From assembly GCA_004211785.1 (NCBI GenBank), contig SHBX01000004.1:62001-126000 (forward strand): a DNA stretch of 64,000 bases, in the 5' to 3' direction. Every line of letters starts with the position of its first letter. The first letter of the stretch is position 1. Below the pieces are notes generated by a model that was given only the letters and a program-made list of their open reading frames with translations, did no database searches and was not told the origin of the DNA. The stretch comes from Winogradskyella sp. GTDB lineage: Bacteria > Bacteroidota > Bacteroidia > Flavobacteriales > Flavobacteriaceae. The position numbers were made by a program, and so were the translations under genes. This document shows, piece by piece, positions 24,644 through 33,679 of this stretch.

Positions 24644-26891
24644 ATTTATCAAATCTCTTCAATAAAGCCGGCAAATAAAAGATGTCAGTAATCAAAGCAA
24701 TAGCTACAGTTACGGCGCAAAGCAATCCAAAATCTCTAACAGAAGGTACAGCACTAGAGGCTATAATTAAGAAGCCTCCAACAAGTGCAATTGTAGTAGA
24801 AAATAAAGCATTGCCTGTATAATGCATGGCCCGATCCATACGTTCTTCTGATGTGCCTTGCACACGTTTACTTTTTCGGTATTTATGAACTAAATGTATG
24901 GTATCATCCATAGCAATCCCTAGCATTATTGGTGTAATCATAGCAGTTGAAACATCTAAAGGAATGTCCAGTAAGCTCATAAAAATTGCTAGAATAGCTA
25001 ATGGCAGAATATTAGGAATCAATACTAAAATTGTAGTTTTAAAACGCTTGATAAAAAACCACAAGCAACAAAACGCTACAAAAAATGCAGCAAAAAAGGA
25101 CTTGAACTGTGTCTCAAGAATAAAGTTATTTAATTGAGAAAATACTACTGAGAAGCCATTGATTTTTAATTCGTACTTATCCGTTTCAAAATGAGTTTGA
25201 AATGCTGTTTTGATATCTGACAAAACCAATTCTAACTCCGATGTTTTTATCTCTTTGACGCCAAGCGTTATTCCTGCTGTTTTAAAATCTTCAGAATACA
25301 ACTTAAAGAATTCACTACTATTATCACCAATATCTGTTAATGTTGCATTTATGGTCTCTGTCGATATATTAGATTGAAATAAAACAGGTGAACGTTTTTC
25401 TAAAAATTGCTTGATATTGACTACAGAGACTGGTGCAGAAAGTAAAGGATTATCATTTAATTCTGTTTGTAATTTCTCTAACTGAAAAATAGCTTCTCGC
25501 TCTAACATTGTTCCGTTTTTAGACGTAATATTTAACTGCAAGCGCGAACTACTATTCAGTTTACTTTCAACATACCGTAAATCTTGTTTGGCTTTTCCTT
25601 CTGCTAACAAATCCAAAGAATTAGTGTCAATTTTTACTTTAAAAATCGAATACAAACCAAATAACAATATCATAGTTGATACGGTGATAATACTGTTCTT
25701 ATACCGAGAACTAAATTGGTTTAACCAGTTAATAGTCTTCGTCTGGCTATAGCGTTTTAAGGTTAAAATAGGTTTGGCTGTTTTAAAATCTAGAGACATA
25801 AAACTGAAACCTATAATGGTAATAACATACACCAACACAAAGGCCATAACTAAACCTATGCAAGTAAAAACACCCATATTTTTAAATGCTGGTAATGGAG
25901 ACAAGTACAAGGCAAAATAGCCAACAAACGTAGTTAAGGTTGTATAAAAACATGGTGTAATGCTTTTTCTTACTGCAAGCGTTAATAAGTCTAGTTTTGA
26001 AAAGTTTTCGTTGTCTATTCCTTCTTTATGATAGATATTAATAATATGCACCGCATCACTCACAGAATACACCATGAGTATTGTTGGAATTAGCATAGAA
26101 ATCATATTCAACGCAAAACCAAAGGATGTAATAATTCCAAATAAAATAGAAATAGGCACTGCAACACATAACAGGGATACTATTAAATATCGTTTACTCG
26201 GCAATAGAAATAACAGCATTATGGTAATGACCAAAACGGTTAAAATACCAAAGACCAAACTCTCTTTATAAATCCCTTTACTATAGGCTTCGTTAAGCAC
26301 AGGAGCACCAGTTAAGTAATAATCATCGTAATAATTTTCGATAACAGTTCTAATGTCTCCAGCAATAACTTCGCGTTTTTCTTCTATAGTTGGTGTGGGA
26401 TTAAGCTGTATGTAAAAGAACAAATTCTTGTAATCTTTTGTAACCAATTGCCGTGTGATATTGGGTAGTTTTCCAAATAGGTTTTTGAGTCCTTTTTCAC
26501 TGCGTTTAGACGTGTATAAATCATCGAAACGTAGTTTGTTCTTTGCGTAAATTGGGTACTTAGCTGTCGCCAAGCTAAACGATGTTTTAACGTACCATAA
26601 TGAATCTAAAGCGGTATGTAGTTTTTTAAGTTGAAGAATATTTGCTTCTTCTATAGCATTTTCAACAGGAATCATACCCACAAAAATCTCATCGGAACCA
26701 AACTGCTCTTGATAATCGATATAAGCCTTGTAGCTTGGGTCGTCTTCTAAAAACCAAATGCCTAGCGAATTATCAACGCTTAATTTGTTCATGGTTTGGT
26801 AACCAGAAAATCCCATAGCAATAAGTAAAACAGCAATAATCGCTATTCTGAATTTTATAATGAATGCTATGATATTTTTTAGTCTTTCCAT
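24642..26891 (-). CDS. RND/MMPL family transporter
   Basis: 749 residues with two repeats of one membrane helix, a large periplasmic loop and a five-helix bundle, as in MMPL and hopanoid/lipid exporters. SMLIPTILMVYSVSDAVHI and MLGIAMDDTIHLVHKY carry the Asp residues of the proton-relay helices. It is the last gene of the polyketide operon, 1 base after the phosphopantetheinyl transferase. I infer that it moves the lipid-like product across the inner membrane; no outer-membrane partner is next to it. Confidence 0.9.
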   Translation of the reverse strand: MERLKNIIAFIIKFRIAIIAVLLIAMGFSGYQTMNKLSVDNSLGIWFLEDDPSYKAYIDYQEQFGSDEIFVGMIPVENAIEEANILQLKKLHTALDSLWYVKTSFSLATAKYPIYAKNKLRFDDLYTSKRSEKGLKNLFGKLPNITRQLVTKDYKNLFFYIQLNPTPTIEEKREVIAGDIRTVIENYYDDYYLTGAPVLNEAYSKGIYKESLVFGILTVLVITIMLLFLLPSKRYLIVSLLCVAVPISILFGIITSFGFALNMISMLIPTILMVYSVSDAVHIINIYHKEGIDNENFSKLDLLTLAVRKSITPCFYTTLTTFVGYFALYLSPLPAFKNMGVFTCIGLVMAFVLVYVITIIGFSFMSLDFKTAKPILTLKRYSQTKTINWLNQFSSRYKNSIITVSTMILLFGLYSIFKVKIDTNSLDLLAEGKAKQDLRYVESKLNSSSRLQLNITSKNGTMLEREAIFQLEKLQTELNDNPLLSAPVSVVNIKQFLEKRSPVLFQSNISTETINATLTDIGDNSSEFFKLYSEDFKTAGITLGVKEIKTSELELVLSDIKTAFQTHFETDKYELKINGFSVVFSQLNNFILETQFKSFFAAFFVAFCCLWFFIKRFKTTILVLIPNILPLAILAIFMSLLDIPLDVSTAMITPIMLGIAMDDTIHLVHKYRKSKRVQGTSEERMDRAMHYTGNALFSTTIALVGGFLIIASSAVPSVRDFGLLCAVTVAIALITDIFYLPALLKRFDK

Positions 26892-26892
26892 A

Positions 26893-27456
26893 TTAAGCTA
26901 TTGCATAAGCACCATAATTACCATGATGTGTTAAACTAATGTTTACTTTTCTATTGTTGAATTCCATGGCTGGAACACCATGATTGTTCTTTTTTATATT
27001 GAATTGTACCTCTGAACCATAAAACCGTTTTGAAGCTGATGTTATTAATTTTCTCTTCAAGAATTCACTTTGATTTGTAAGACATTCAGAATCCAATTTA
27101 ACTACTTTAGACTTTAATTTTGATAGTTTTAATGATGACTCAGATACAATGTAATCTGACGTAGTTTTAGTGACTACATAACATTTGAAATTTTGGAATT
27201 TTACAATTCCAGAATTGCCATCAATAATACATTCAAATTTTTTTGGGTTATAAAATCGACTTGGATGACATTGAGTATACAGTTTATAAGCAGCTTCTTT
27301 CATACTCCATAGTCTCCAAACTATTAGAAATGAGTTTTCGGAACTATGAATTATTTGCTGTTCTTTTTCAGTAAAAAGCTTATCTAAAAATCGTGGTCGT
27401 TGCCAGTTAGACTCTTTTTTAGCCTGAGCGATATCTACAATATCGTTACCAACCAT
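26893..27456 (-). CDS. 4'-phosphopantetheinyl transferase
   Basis: 187 residues. The family motifs are visible: GNDIVDIAQA near the start (metal-binding Asp), and WRLWSMKEAAYKLY around residues 47-60 with the WxxKEA signature. It transfers phosphopantetheine from CoA to a carrier-protein serine. The start overlaps the stop of the ACP gene by one base, so the ACP next door is its likely substrate. The sequence LSLTHHGNYGAYAIA at the C-terminus resembles the usual SLSHH motif. Confidence 0.88.
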   Translation of the reverse strand: MVGNDIVDIAQAKKESNWQRPRFLDKLFTEKEQQIIHSSENSFLIVWRLWSMKEAAYKLYTQCHPSRFYNPKKFECIIDGNSGIVKFQNFKCYVVTKTTSDYIVSESSLKLSKLKSKVVKLDSECLTNQSEFLKRKLITSASKRFYGSEVQFNIKKNNHGVPAMEFNNRKVNISLTHHGNYGAYAIA

Positions 27457-27707
27457 TACGAATTTAGCTTGGTATTTACGATTTCCATGGCGGATTTTAC
27501 ATCTAACATTTTCTCCATGTCTTCGTTTTCTAATCTAATATCAAATTCATCTTCAATATCAAGAATTATATCTACCAGATTGGCTGAATTAATCTTTAAG
27601 TCTTTTACAAAATCTGTGTCTTCATTAAGATTTGCAAAAGCAGCTTCATCTTGCACATAAGGTGAAACAATAGCTTTTAGTTTGACAATTAATTCTTGGT
27701 GAGTCAT
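27456..27707 (-). CDS. Acyl carrier protein
   Basis: 83 residues, the size of an ACP. The attachment site reads KINSANLVDI (Ser41), where most carriers have DSLD; an Asn replaces the Asp before Ser. The rest (VDIILDIEDEFDIRL, then MLDVKSAMEIV) is a normal four-helix carrier. With its own PPTase gene immediately downstream, it is likely a pathway-specific carrier rather than the fatty-acid AcpP. Confidence 0.9.
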   Translation of the reverse strand: MTHQELIVKLKAIVSPYVQDEAAFANLNEDTDFVKDLKINSANLVDIILDIEDEFDIRLENEDMEKMLDVKSAMEIVNTKLNS

Positions 27708-27729
27708 AGTGTGATTTTATAATGTAAAG

Positions 27730-29004
27730 TTACGCTATATATCGCTTAAATAAAACACAGGCATTAACGTCTCCAAAGCCAAAACTAGCTTTGGCAATAA
27801 CATCAAAACTTATGTTCACTTTTTCTGTTGGAATACGTTCTTTACTTACTATTGCCTCTATTTCTGGGTGTAAATCATCACAATTAATATTAGGTGCCAC
27901 AAACTGTTCTTTAAGCTGGATAATACTCGCCACACACTCAATAGCTCCAGCAGCGGCTAGGCAGTGCCCAACCATTGATTTTGTAGAATTGATATAAGGG
28001 AAATTATTGCCACTTTTGTTTAAAGCCTTTGTCCAGTTTTCAATTTCTAAAGCATCTTTTGACGTTGCGGTCAAGTGCCCATTTATAACATCGATTTCAG
28101 AAGAACTTACTCCAGAATTTTCAATGGCGCCTTTAATACATCGCTGAACAGCTTCCGCATTTGGAGCAGTTAATGTTCCGCCTTGACGTTGGCCGCCAGA
28201 ATTAACTTCACCGCCTAAAACCTCGGCATAAATTTTAGCGCCACGTTCTAAAGCACTTTCTAAAGATTCTAATACTAAAGCGCCTGCACCGCTTCCTGGT
28301 GCAAATCCTGAAGCAGTTCCGCTCATTGGTCTTGAACCTTGCTCTGGTTTATCATTGTGCTTATACGTCATGACACGCATAGCATCGAAACCACCCCAAA
28401 CGTAAGGTCCGTGGTCACTGCAACTACCAACAAGCATTCGTTTTGCTTTTCCGTTTTGAATCCGTTCAAACCCCATTAATAGTGCTTCTGTACCTGTCGT
28501 GCATGCTGAAGAGTTTGTGGTAACTTGATTACCCAAACCCAACATGCCGCTTAGGTAAGCGCTTACGCCACTGGCCATGGTTTGTAATACAACCGTGCTT
28601 CCTAAACGTCTTACCTGACCGTCGTCTAATTTGTAAATTGCTTCTCGAAATTTTTCTACGCCTGACGTTCCTGTCCCAAATATTAAACCTGTATCGTAAT
28701 CTAATTCACTATCTGGATTCATTTCAAAACCAGCATCTTTCCATGCGTCAATACCAGAAATACATCCGTATAATATTCCTGAACTATTAAAGCCACGTAA
28801 TTGTAAGTCTGTAAAATATTTCGATTTTAATTCCTCTGAAATTTTTGGAATTCCTCCTATTTGGCATGAGAAATTAAGGTCTTTGAGTTGTTGATGAAAT
28901 GAAATTCCTGATTCACCTTGTTTTAACGCCTTTGTAAATTCAGATACGCCAACACCATTTGGAGCAACTACACCTAAGCCTGTTATGACGACTCTCTTTT
29001 TCAT
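27730..29004 (-). CDS. Beta-ketoacyl-ACP synthase (KAS II-like)
   Basis: 424 residues of the condensing-enzyme family. The Cys-His-His triad is intact: TNSSACTTGTEA (Cys168), NGHLTATSKD (His310) and MVGHCLAAAGA (His347). The first His motif differs from the usual NAHGTST. It would elongate an acyl chain on the adjacent ACP with malonyl units. It lies 22 bases upstream of the ACP and downstream of the inserted GIY-YIG gene. Confidence 0.92.
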   Translation of the reverse strand: MKKRVVITGLGVVAPNGVGVSEFTKALKQGESGISFHQQLKDLNFSCQIGGIPKISEELKSKYFTDLQLRGFNSSGILYGCISGIDAWKDAGFEMNPDSELDYDTGLIFGTGTSGVEKFREAIYKLDDGQVRRLGSTVVLQTMASGVSAYLSGMLGLGNQVTTNSSACTTGTEALLMGFERIQNGKAKRMLVGSCSDHGPYVWGGFDAMRVMTYKHNDKPEQGSRPMSGTASGFAPGSGAGALVLESLESALERGAKIYAEVLGGEVNSGGQRQGGTLTAPNAEAVQRCIKGAIENSGVSSSEIDVINGHLTATSKDALEIENWTKALNKSGNNFPYINSTKSMVGHCLAAAGAIECVASIIQLKEQFVAPNINCDDLHPEIEAIVSKERIPTEKVNISFDVIAKASFGFGDVNACVLFKRYIA

Positions 29005-29054
29005 TCTCTTTTTTTATTCAAAATCTCCTTCAATGACACTAATTTAGTTAATAT

Positions 29055-29078
29055 GTCAGTCTGAGCTTGTCGAAGACT
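29055..29078 (+). repeat. REP-like repeat, left flank of GIY-YIG gene
   Basis: GTCAGTCTGAGCTTGTCGAAGAC, given here as GAGCTTGTCGAAG, is an inverted partner of 29405-29427. The same motif with more changes recurs at 29492-29524, including the neighbouring GACTATT and GTTTAATTCTATTT-like bases. Confidence 0.65.
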
Positions 29079-29391
29079 ATTTTCGTTTAATTCTATTTCC
29101 ATATTCCTTATAATTTTTAGAAAACTCAACTAAGTCATCCCAGTTCTCTTGAATCAAAGCCTCTTTTTTCCTATGAGACCAACCTTTTATTTGTTTTTCA
29201 TACTTAATTGCTTCAGATGGGTCTGTTAATTGTAGGTGCCATTTTAATTCTACAGGTCGCTTTGTATAAGTATAACTGTCTTTTTTGTAGCCAGACTTGT
29301 GCTGTGACACTCGTCTCTCTAAATCATTTGTCATTCCTGTATAAAAAGTATCATCAGAACAAAGCAATATGTAAACGTAATAGAATTTCAT
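29077..29391 (-). CDS. GIY-YIG nuclease superfamily protein
   Basis: 104 residues, the single-domain form. FYYVYILLCSDDTFYTGMTN gives the GIY-YIG core (YVY...YTG), followed by LERRVSQHKSG with the conserved Arg and His, and YEKQIKGWSH with the catalytic Glu. It sits between the FabZ and ketosynthase genes, where it breaks an otherwise tight operon, and inverted REP-like repeats flank it. I infer that it is a mobile or repeat-associated gene rather than part of the pathway. Confidence 0.9.
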   Translation of the reverse strand: MKFYYVYILLCSDDTFYTGMTNDLERRVSQHKSGYKKDSYTYTKRPVELKWHLQLTDPSEAIKYEKQIKGWSHRKKEALIQENWDDLVEFSKNYKEYGNRIKRK

Positions 29392-29404
29392 TATAATTTA
29401 TACG

Positions 29405-29427
29405 CTTCGACAAGCTCAGCGTGACAT
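29405..29427 (-). repeat. REP-like repeat, right flank of GIY-YIG gene
   Basis: CTTCGACAAGCTCAGCGTGA is the inverted counterpart of the repeat at 29055-29078; together they bracket the GIY-YIG gene. Confidence 0.65.
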
Positions 29428-29491
29428 ATAGGTTTTAATTGTAATCTCCTTTAATTTAGAAATTTTCAATTTATTATCACAGACATTTCAT

Positions 29492-29524
29492 AGTTCGACT
29501 GACAGTCTGAGTCTGTCAAAGACT
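29492..29524 (+). repeat. Degenerate REP-like repeat after FabZ-like gene
   Basis: AGTTCGACTGACAGTCTGAG and GTCTGTCAAAGACTATT match the 29055 copy imperfectly, continuing into the end of the FabZ-like gene. This suggests that 29055-29100 and 29492-29550 are duplicated boundaries. Confidence 0.45.
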
Positions 29525-29532
29525 ATTCTTGT

Positions 29533-29988
29533 TTAATTTCTATGTATTTTCAATGCTTTCAACATGCCTGAAATTTGACCTCTAGCCACTAAGTCGCCTT
29601 TAATATTTAGCATTTTTACTTCGCACTTTAGTTTATTAAAACGAAAGACTTTTTTTTCTGAAACCACGGTTACTTTCTCACCTGGTAGAACGGGCAAATA
29701 AAAATCCATTTGATATGATGTAAGTGCTATCTGTGGGTTTTGATTCTCATTAATTTCATCTTTCAACATATAAATACCTAAACAAACCAAACCTATTTGT
29801 GCCATACATTCTGTCAAAATCACACCTGGTGTAATAGGGTTGTTTTTAAAATGACCTTCATAAAAGGATTCCTCTTTTTTGAAAGTATAATGTCCTGTTA
29901 CGCCTTCATCAGAAATCGTCTCAATATCATCCACAAATAAAAATGGTTTTTGATAGGGCAAAAGCTTTATGATTTCTGATATTTCCAT
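29533..29988 (-). CDS. 3-hydroxyacyl-ACP dehydratase, FabZ-like hotdog protein
   Basis: 151 residues. The hotdog core reads LLPYQKPFLFVDDIETI, then YEGHFKNNPITPGVILTECMAQIG, which matches the FabZ/FabA-type pattern GHFPxxPxxPGVxxxE with the catalytic His and Glu. It would dehydrate 3-hydroxyacyl chains on ACP. It stops 2 bases before the SDR gene upstream ends, so the genes are co-transcribed. A pathway-specific enzyme is likely because the locus has its own KS, ACP and reductase. Confidence 0.9.
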   Translation of the reverse strand: MEISEIIKLLPYQKPFLFVDDIETISDEGVTGHYTFKKEESFYEGHFKNNPITPGVILTECMAQIGLVCLGIYMLKDEINENQNPQIALTSYQMDFYLPVLPGEKVTVVSEKKVFRFNKLKCEVKMLNIKGDLVARGQISGMLKALKIHRN

Positions 29989-29989
29989 A

Positions 29990-30784
29990 TTAACTCAAAT
30001 GTTCTCCTCCATCAACAGGGATTACGGTTCCTGTTATCCAAGAGGCTTCATCCTTACTCAATAGATACACCGCATTAGCAACATCTTCTGGTAAGGTTAA
30101 GCGCTTATTTGGGTTTCTTACAAGGCTGTGCGCTATTATTTTTTCGCTCCCTGGAATCATCCGTAACGAAGACGTATCTGTTACACCTGCTTGTATACAA
30201 TTGGCTTTTATCCCAAAAAGTGCGAATTCCAAGGCAATGTTTCTTGTAATCGCTTCTAGTGTCACTTTAGCTGCGGAAACCGCAGCATAATTTTGCCATG
30301 CTTTACTATTTCCTTCGCTGGTAAAACTTATGATTCGTGCATCATCTGCAAACAATTTGGCTTCGAAAAGCGCCTTTGTCCAGTCGTATAAACTAATGCC
30401 CATAGCGTTAATGGTTAAGGCAAAATCATCGTGTTTTAAAACAGGCTTTTCATTAGAAACCATAGGTTTTAAATTTCCTTTTGCCACACTGTGAACTAAG
30501 GTTCTGATTTTTTCTTTATTCCCAAATTCATTTTGTAATGCTTCAATCACTGCATCACGCTTTTCAGATTTAAAAGCATCTGTATTGAATGCTTTAAGCT
30601 GAACACCTTCATTTTTTATAGTTTCAAATTCTGCATTAATCTCCTTTTCTTGCATGCGGGAATTACGATGAACAATACAAATATTCATGCCATGCTTGGC
30701 TAATTTTTTTGCAGTTGCTAAACCAAGTCCACTGCTGCCGCCGAGAATTAAAGCCCAATAATTTTTATTTTGAAATTCTTTCAT
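29990..30784 (-). CDS. SDR family oxidoreductase (FabG/FabI-like)
   Basis: 264 residues. The nucleotide-binding GGSSGLGLATAKKL is at about 15-28, and the active site YAAVSAAK at about 166-173 gives Tyr and Lys in YxxxK spacing. ITGTVIPVDGGEH closes the chain as in SDR reductases. It probably reduces a keto- or enoyl-ACP intermediate; overall look (LVHSVAKGNLKPM, IKANCIQAGVTDT) leans to the enoyl reductase FabI side, though a short YxxxK spacing also fits FabG. Confidence 0.85.
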   Translation of the reverse strand: MKEFQNKNYWALILGGSSGLGLATAKKLAKHGMNICIVHRNSRMQEKEINAEFETIKNEGVQLKAFNTDAFKSEKRDAVIEALQNEFGNKEKIRTLVHSVAKGNLKPMVSNEKPVLKHDDFALTINAMGISLYDWTKALFEAKLFADDARIISFTSEGNSKAWQNYAAVSAAKVTLEAITRNIALEFALFGIKANCIQAGVTDTSSLRMIPGSEKIIAHSLVRNPNKRLTLPEDVANAVYLLSKDEASWITGTVIPVDGGEHLS

Positions 30785-30785
30785 A

Positions 30786-31838
30786 TTACCACTCTAATAA
30801 AATTCGCTGTGCCGAAAAACCAGGACCAAAACTTAGCATTACACCTTTATCTCCTTTAGGCAATTCTCTATCCATAAATCGTTCTAAAACATACAATACT
30901 GTTGCACTACTCATATTACCATAAAGTCGTAAAACTTCTTTTGTATCGTCTATGTTTTTGCCTAATTCACCAAACAAATCTTCAACTGTTTGCACTATTT
31001 TCTTCCCACCAGGATGAAACACCAAATGGTCTACATCTTCGATTGTTAAATTATTCTTTTCTAAAAACGGATGTATGATTTTAGGAAAATGGTCTGCGAT
31101 GGTTTGGGGTACAGATTGGTCTAGTACCATTTGCAGACCTGTATTTCTCAGTTTAAAACCCATCATGTGATTTGCATCATAAAAATGATACATCGATTCG
31201 TCTATAATTTCTGGTCCAGTTTCATCTTCATGCGATGATAAAATAACACTTGCACAACCGTCGCCAAATATGGCGGCACTCACAATATTTACCATAGAAT
31301 AATCTTCTAACTGAAAAGTTGCTGTAGGTGATTCTACAGCAATCACAGCAGCACGCTTATTAGGATTAGCTTTTAGGAAATTCTTTGCATAAATAATCCC
31401 AGAAACTCCTGCAGCACAACCCATTTCTGTGACTGGCAAACGTACAATGTCTTGTTTCATCTTGAGACTATTAATCAAATAAGCATCTAATGATGGAATC
31501 ATAATTCCAGTACAACTTACTGTTATGATGTAATCAATGTCTTCAGGTCCTAAGTTTGCTTTATCTAAAGCTTTTATTAAGCTTTTCTCTGCAATTTTTA
31601 CACTTTCTCTTATGTAGATATCGTTCTTTTCTTCAAAAGAGGTGTTTAAAAAAACCTCTTCAGCATCCATTATCGAGTAGCGCTTATCTACGGCGGCGTT
31701 TTCAAAAATCTTAAGTACTTTTCTTTTAAAACGGTCTTCTTGACCATCAAGCCATGCTTCAACAAAAGGTAATATGTCTTTTGTTTCTCTGGTATATTTC
31801 GGCAGTTGCTTTGCAACCGATGTTATTTTTACAGCCAT
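30786..31838 (-). CDS. Type III polyketide synthase
   Basis: 350 residues of the chalcone-synthase-like superfamily. The Cys-His-Asn triad is intact: VTEMGCAAGVSG (Cys141), LVFHPGGKK (His275) and YGNMSSATV (Asn308). Type III PKSs extend a CoA or ACP starter with malonyl-CoA and cyclise the product to pyrones, resorcinols or similar. A methyltransferase and an FAD oxidoreductase gene follow upstream in the same operon, the usual tailoring pair in Bacteroidetes type III PKS clusters. The product is not known from sequence. Confidence 0.95.
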   Translation of the reverse strand: MAVKITSVAKQLPKYTRETKDILPFVEAWLDGQEDRFKRKVLKIFENAAVDKRYSIMDAEEVFLNTSFEEKNDIYIRESVKIAEKSLIKALDKANLGPEDIDYIITVSCTGIMIPSLDAYLINSLKMKQDIVRLPVTEMGCAAGVSGIIYAKNFLKANPNKRAAVIAVESPTATFQLEDYSMVNIVSAAIFGDGCASVILSSHEDETGPEIIDESMYHFYDANHMMGFKLRNTGLQMVLDQSVPQTIADHFPKIIHPFLEKNNLTIEDVDHLVFHPGGKKIVQTVEDLFGELGKNIDDTKEVLRLYGNMSSATVLYVLERFMDRELPKGDKGVMLSFGPGFSAQRILLEW

Positions 31839-32549
31839 CTAGGTTTTTATTAACCACTGGTATCGGAATGCCCATTTCCAGCGGATTTGAGATTTGAGAT
31901 TTAGTTTTTGAGCCAGGCTTTCTAAATCTTTTCTTTTAAAAGCTCTTAAAATTGATGTCAACCCATCTTCTTTAATCATGCGGTTTGAAATCGTTAAACT
32001 TAACAATTTAAACAAACCATAGGCGACTTCACTTCTGTGTAAGTCGTTAATTACGAGTCCTAATTTCGCTTTGCTTGATAATTGTTTCAACAACTCTTCT
32101 ATTTCTTCTGTTTTAAAATGATGTAAAAACAAGGTCGCCAAGGCAATATCATAATCTAGGTTATTAAAATCCTCTGAAAAAATATCTTTATTTTCAAAAG
32201 ATAATTCGGGATAAGCCGTCGATAATTCATTAGCATAATCAATCGCGTCTTGGTTAGCATCTATACCTATTAGCTTAAATTTATATTGCTCATCTCTTCC
32301 AAAATCTGCTATAACACGAAGAATATCACCATGACCACAACCTAAATCTACAATAGTATATATTTTATCTTTTGATTTTCCTTTTAAGAATTGTTTTATA
32401 CCGCTTAAGGTCACACGATTTCCTCCAAGCCACTTATTAATATTTCCCAACTTGTCTAAAGTATCACGAAGCAATTCGCCTTTCATGGAAAAATCGTCCA
32501 TGATTTCAGTTTTATTGCTGCGATATGCCGTGTCAATGAATAAGGCCAT
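31839..32549 (-). CDS. SAM-dependent methyltransferase
   Basis: 236 residues, class I fold. Motif I is TIVDLGCGHGDILRVI at about 66-80, followed by KLIGIDANQDAIDYA. NDIALATLFLHHF-like text (YDIALATLFLHHF) is the motif between strands 4 and 5. It abuts the type III PKS gene and overlaps the FAD oxidoreductase gene by 1 base. A tailoring O- or C-methylation of the polyketide is inferred from the arrangement. Confidence 0.9.
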   Translation of the reverse strand: MALFIDTAYRSNKTEIMDDFSMKGELLRDTLDKLGNINKWLGGNRVTLSGIKQFLKGKSKDKIYTIVDLGCGHGDILRVIADFGRDEQYKFKLIGIDANQDAIDYANELSTAYPELSFENKDIFSEDFNNLDYDIALATLFLHHFKTEEIEELLKQLSSKAKLGLVINDLHRSEVAYGLFKLLSLTISNRMIKEDGLTSILRAFKRKDLESLAQKLNLKSQIRWKWAFRYQWLIKT

Positions 32550-33679
32550 TATACTTTCATGGGTTTTCCGTGCGTCATTTTTATGATTAACGGTACTAAA
32601 AACGGAAAGATTCTAAGCAATGTTAATAGCTTTGGTGCTAGCCAATCTTTACGAAATAAATAGGCAATAGCATGTCCAACTTTTAATCGTAGATGAAATG
32701 TTTTTCTCCATTGCTTGGTATATTGCTTTTCTAAACGAGCACGTGTTTTAATTTTTCCTTCAAGGTAGTCAATTATGAGCTGTGATACTAATTGCGAGCT
32801 TCTTATAGCCATGCCCATACCGTTACCACATAGTGGATGAATCATCCCAGCAGTATCGCCACTCATTAGCATATGATTTTCTACTGGGTTTTTAGTCTCA
32901 AAAGAAATTTGACTTATTGTCAATGGCCTATCAAACTCTTGGTTTGTATTCTGAAAAATAGTTTTTAAGGCTTTATTTTTAAAAACTACTTCCTCTTGAA
33001 ACGTTTCAATATTCTTATACTTTTTAAACGCTTCGTAATTAGTAATATAACATAAATTGATGTGGTTGTTCTCAACTTTGGAAACGCCGCAATAACCGCC
33101 TTTAAAATTATGCAATGCGACTTTGTTTTCAGGGAATTCTCCAGAAACATGGATTTTAACCCCTAAATACGGTGATTTTTTTGTGATAAATTTTCGTTGG
33201 AATTTGATATCTAGATTGGAGCGTTTACCAAAAGCACCAATAACAATTTTAGATTGAAATTGTCCATTTGATTTTGTTTCAACTTGAAACATGTCTGAAG
33301 AAAATTGAACATCATTAACTATATCTTGACAAACGACAACTCCGTTTTTTAATGCTAATTTATAAAGCTGAAAGTCTAACTCATAACGGCTCATGCCAAA
33401 ACCGCCTAATGGTAATTTGGCTGTTACTTTTTTATTGTTGTGTGTTGTGAGTTCGAATTCTGAAATACGTTTTGCACCAAACTCAAAAGGATTGAAGCCT
33501 AAACAATTAAGATATGGCAATACTTCATTGGACACATATTCGCCACAAACTTTGTGCTTAGGGTAGCTGTTTTTCTCAATCAGTAAAACATTATAGTTGA
33601 ATTTTGATAGATGAATTGCGCAAGTTAATCCGGCTAAACCGCCACCAATAACAATTACATCTATTTTGTTTCTACTCAT
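32549..33679 (-). CDS. FAD-dependent oxidoreductase (geranylgeranyl-reductase-like)
   Basis: 376 residues. An FAD-binding GxGxxG is at about 12-17 (IGGGLAGLTCAIHL), followed by KHKVCGEYVS (a motif of the GGR/halogenase-like family), and the second FAD motif GDTAGMIHPLCGNGMGMAI is at about 274-292. It resembles flavin monooxygenases and reductases that tailor polyketides or prenyl chains. It overlaps YceI by 4 bases and the methyltransferase by 1 base, so it belongs to this operon. Confidence 0.9.
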   Translation of the reverse strand: MSRNKIDVIVIGGGLAGLTCAIHLSKFNYNVLLIEKNSYPKHKVCGEYVSNEVLPYLNCLGFNPFEFGAKRISEFELTTHNNKKVTAKLPLGGFGMSRYELDFQLYKLALKNGVVVCQDIVNDVQFSSDMFQVETKSNGQFQSKIVIGAFGKRSNLDIKFQRKFITKKSPYLGVKIHVSGEFPENKVALHNFKGGYCGVSKVENNHINLCYITNYEAFKKYKNIETFQEEVVFKNKALKTIFQNTNQEFDRPLTISQISFETKNPVENHMLMSGDTAGMIHPLCGNGMGMAIRSSQLVSQLIIDYLEGKIKTRARLEKQYTKQWRKTFHLRLKVGHAIAYLFRKDWLAPKLLTLLRIFPFLVPLIIKMTHGKPMKV

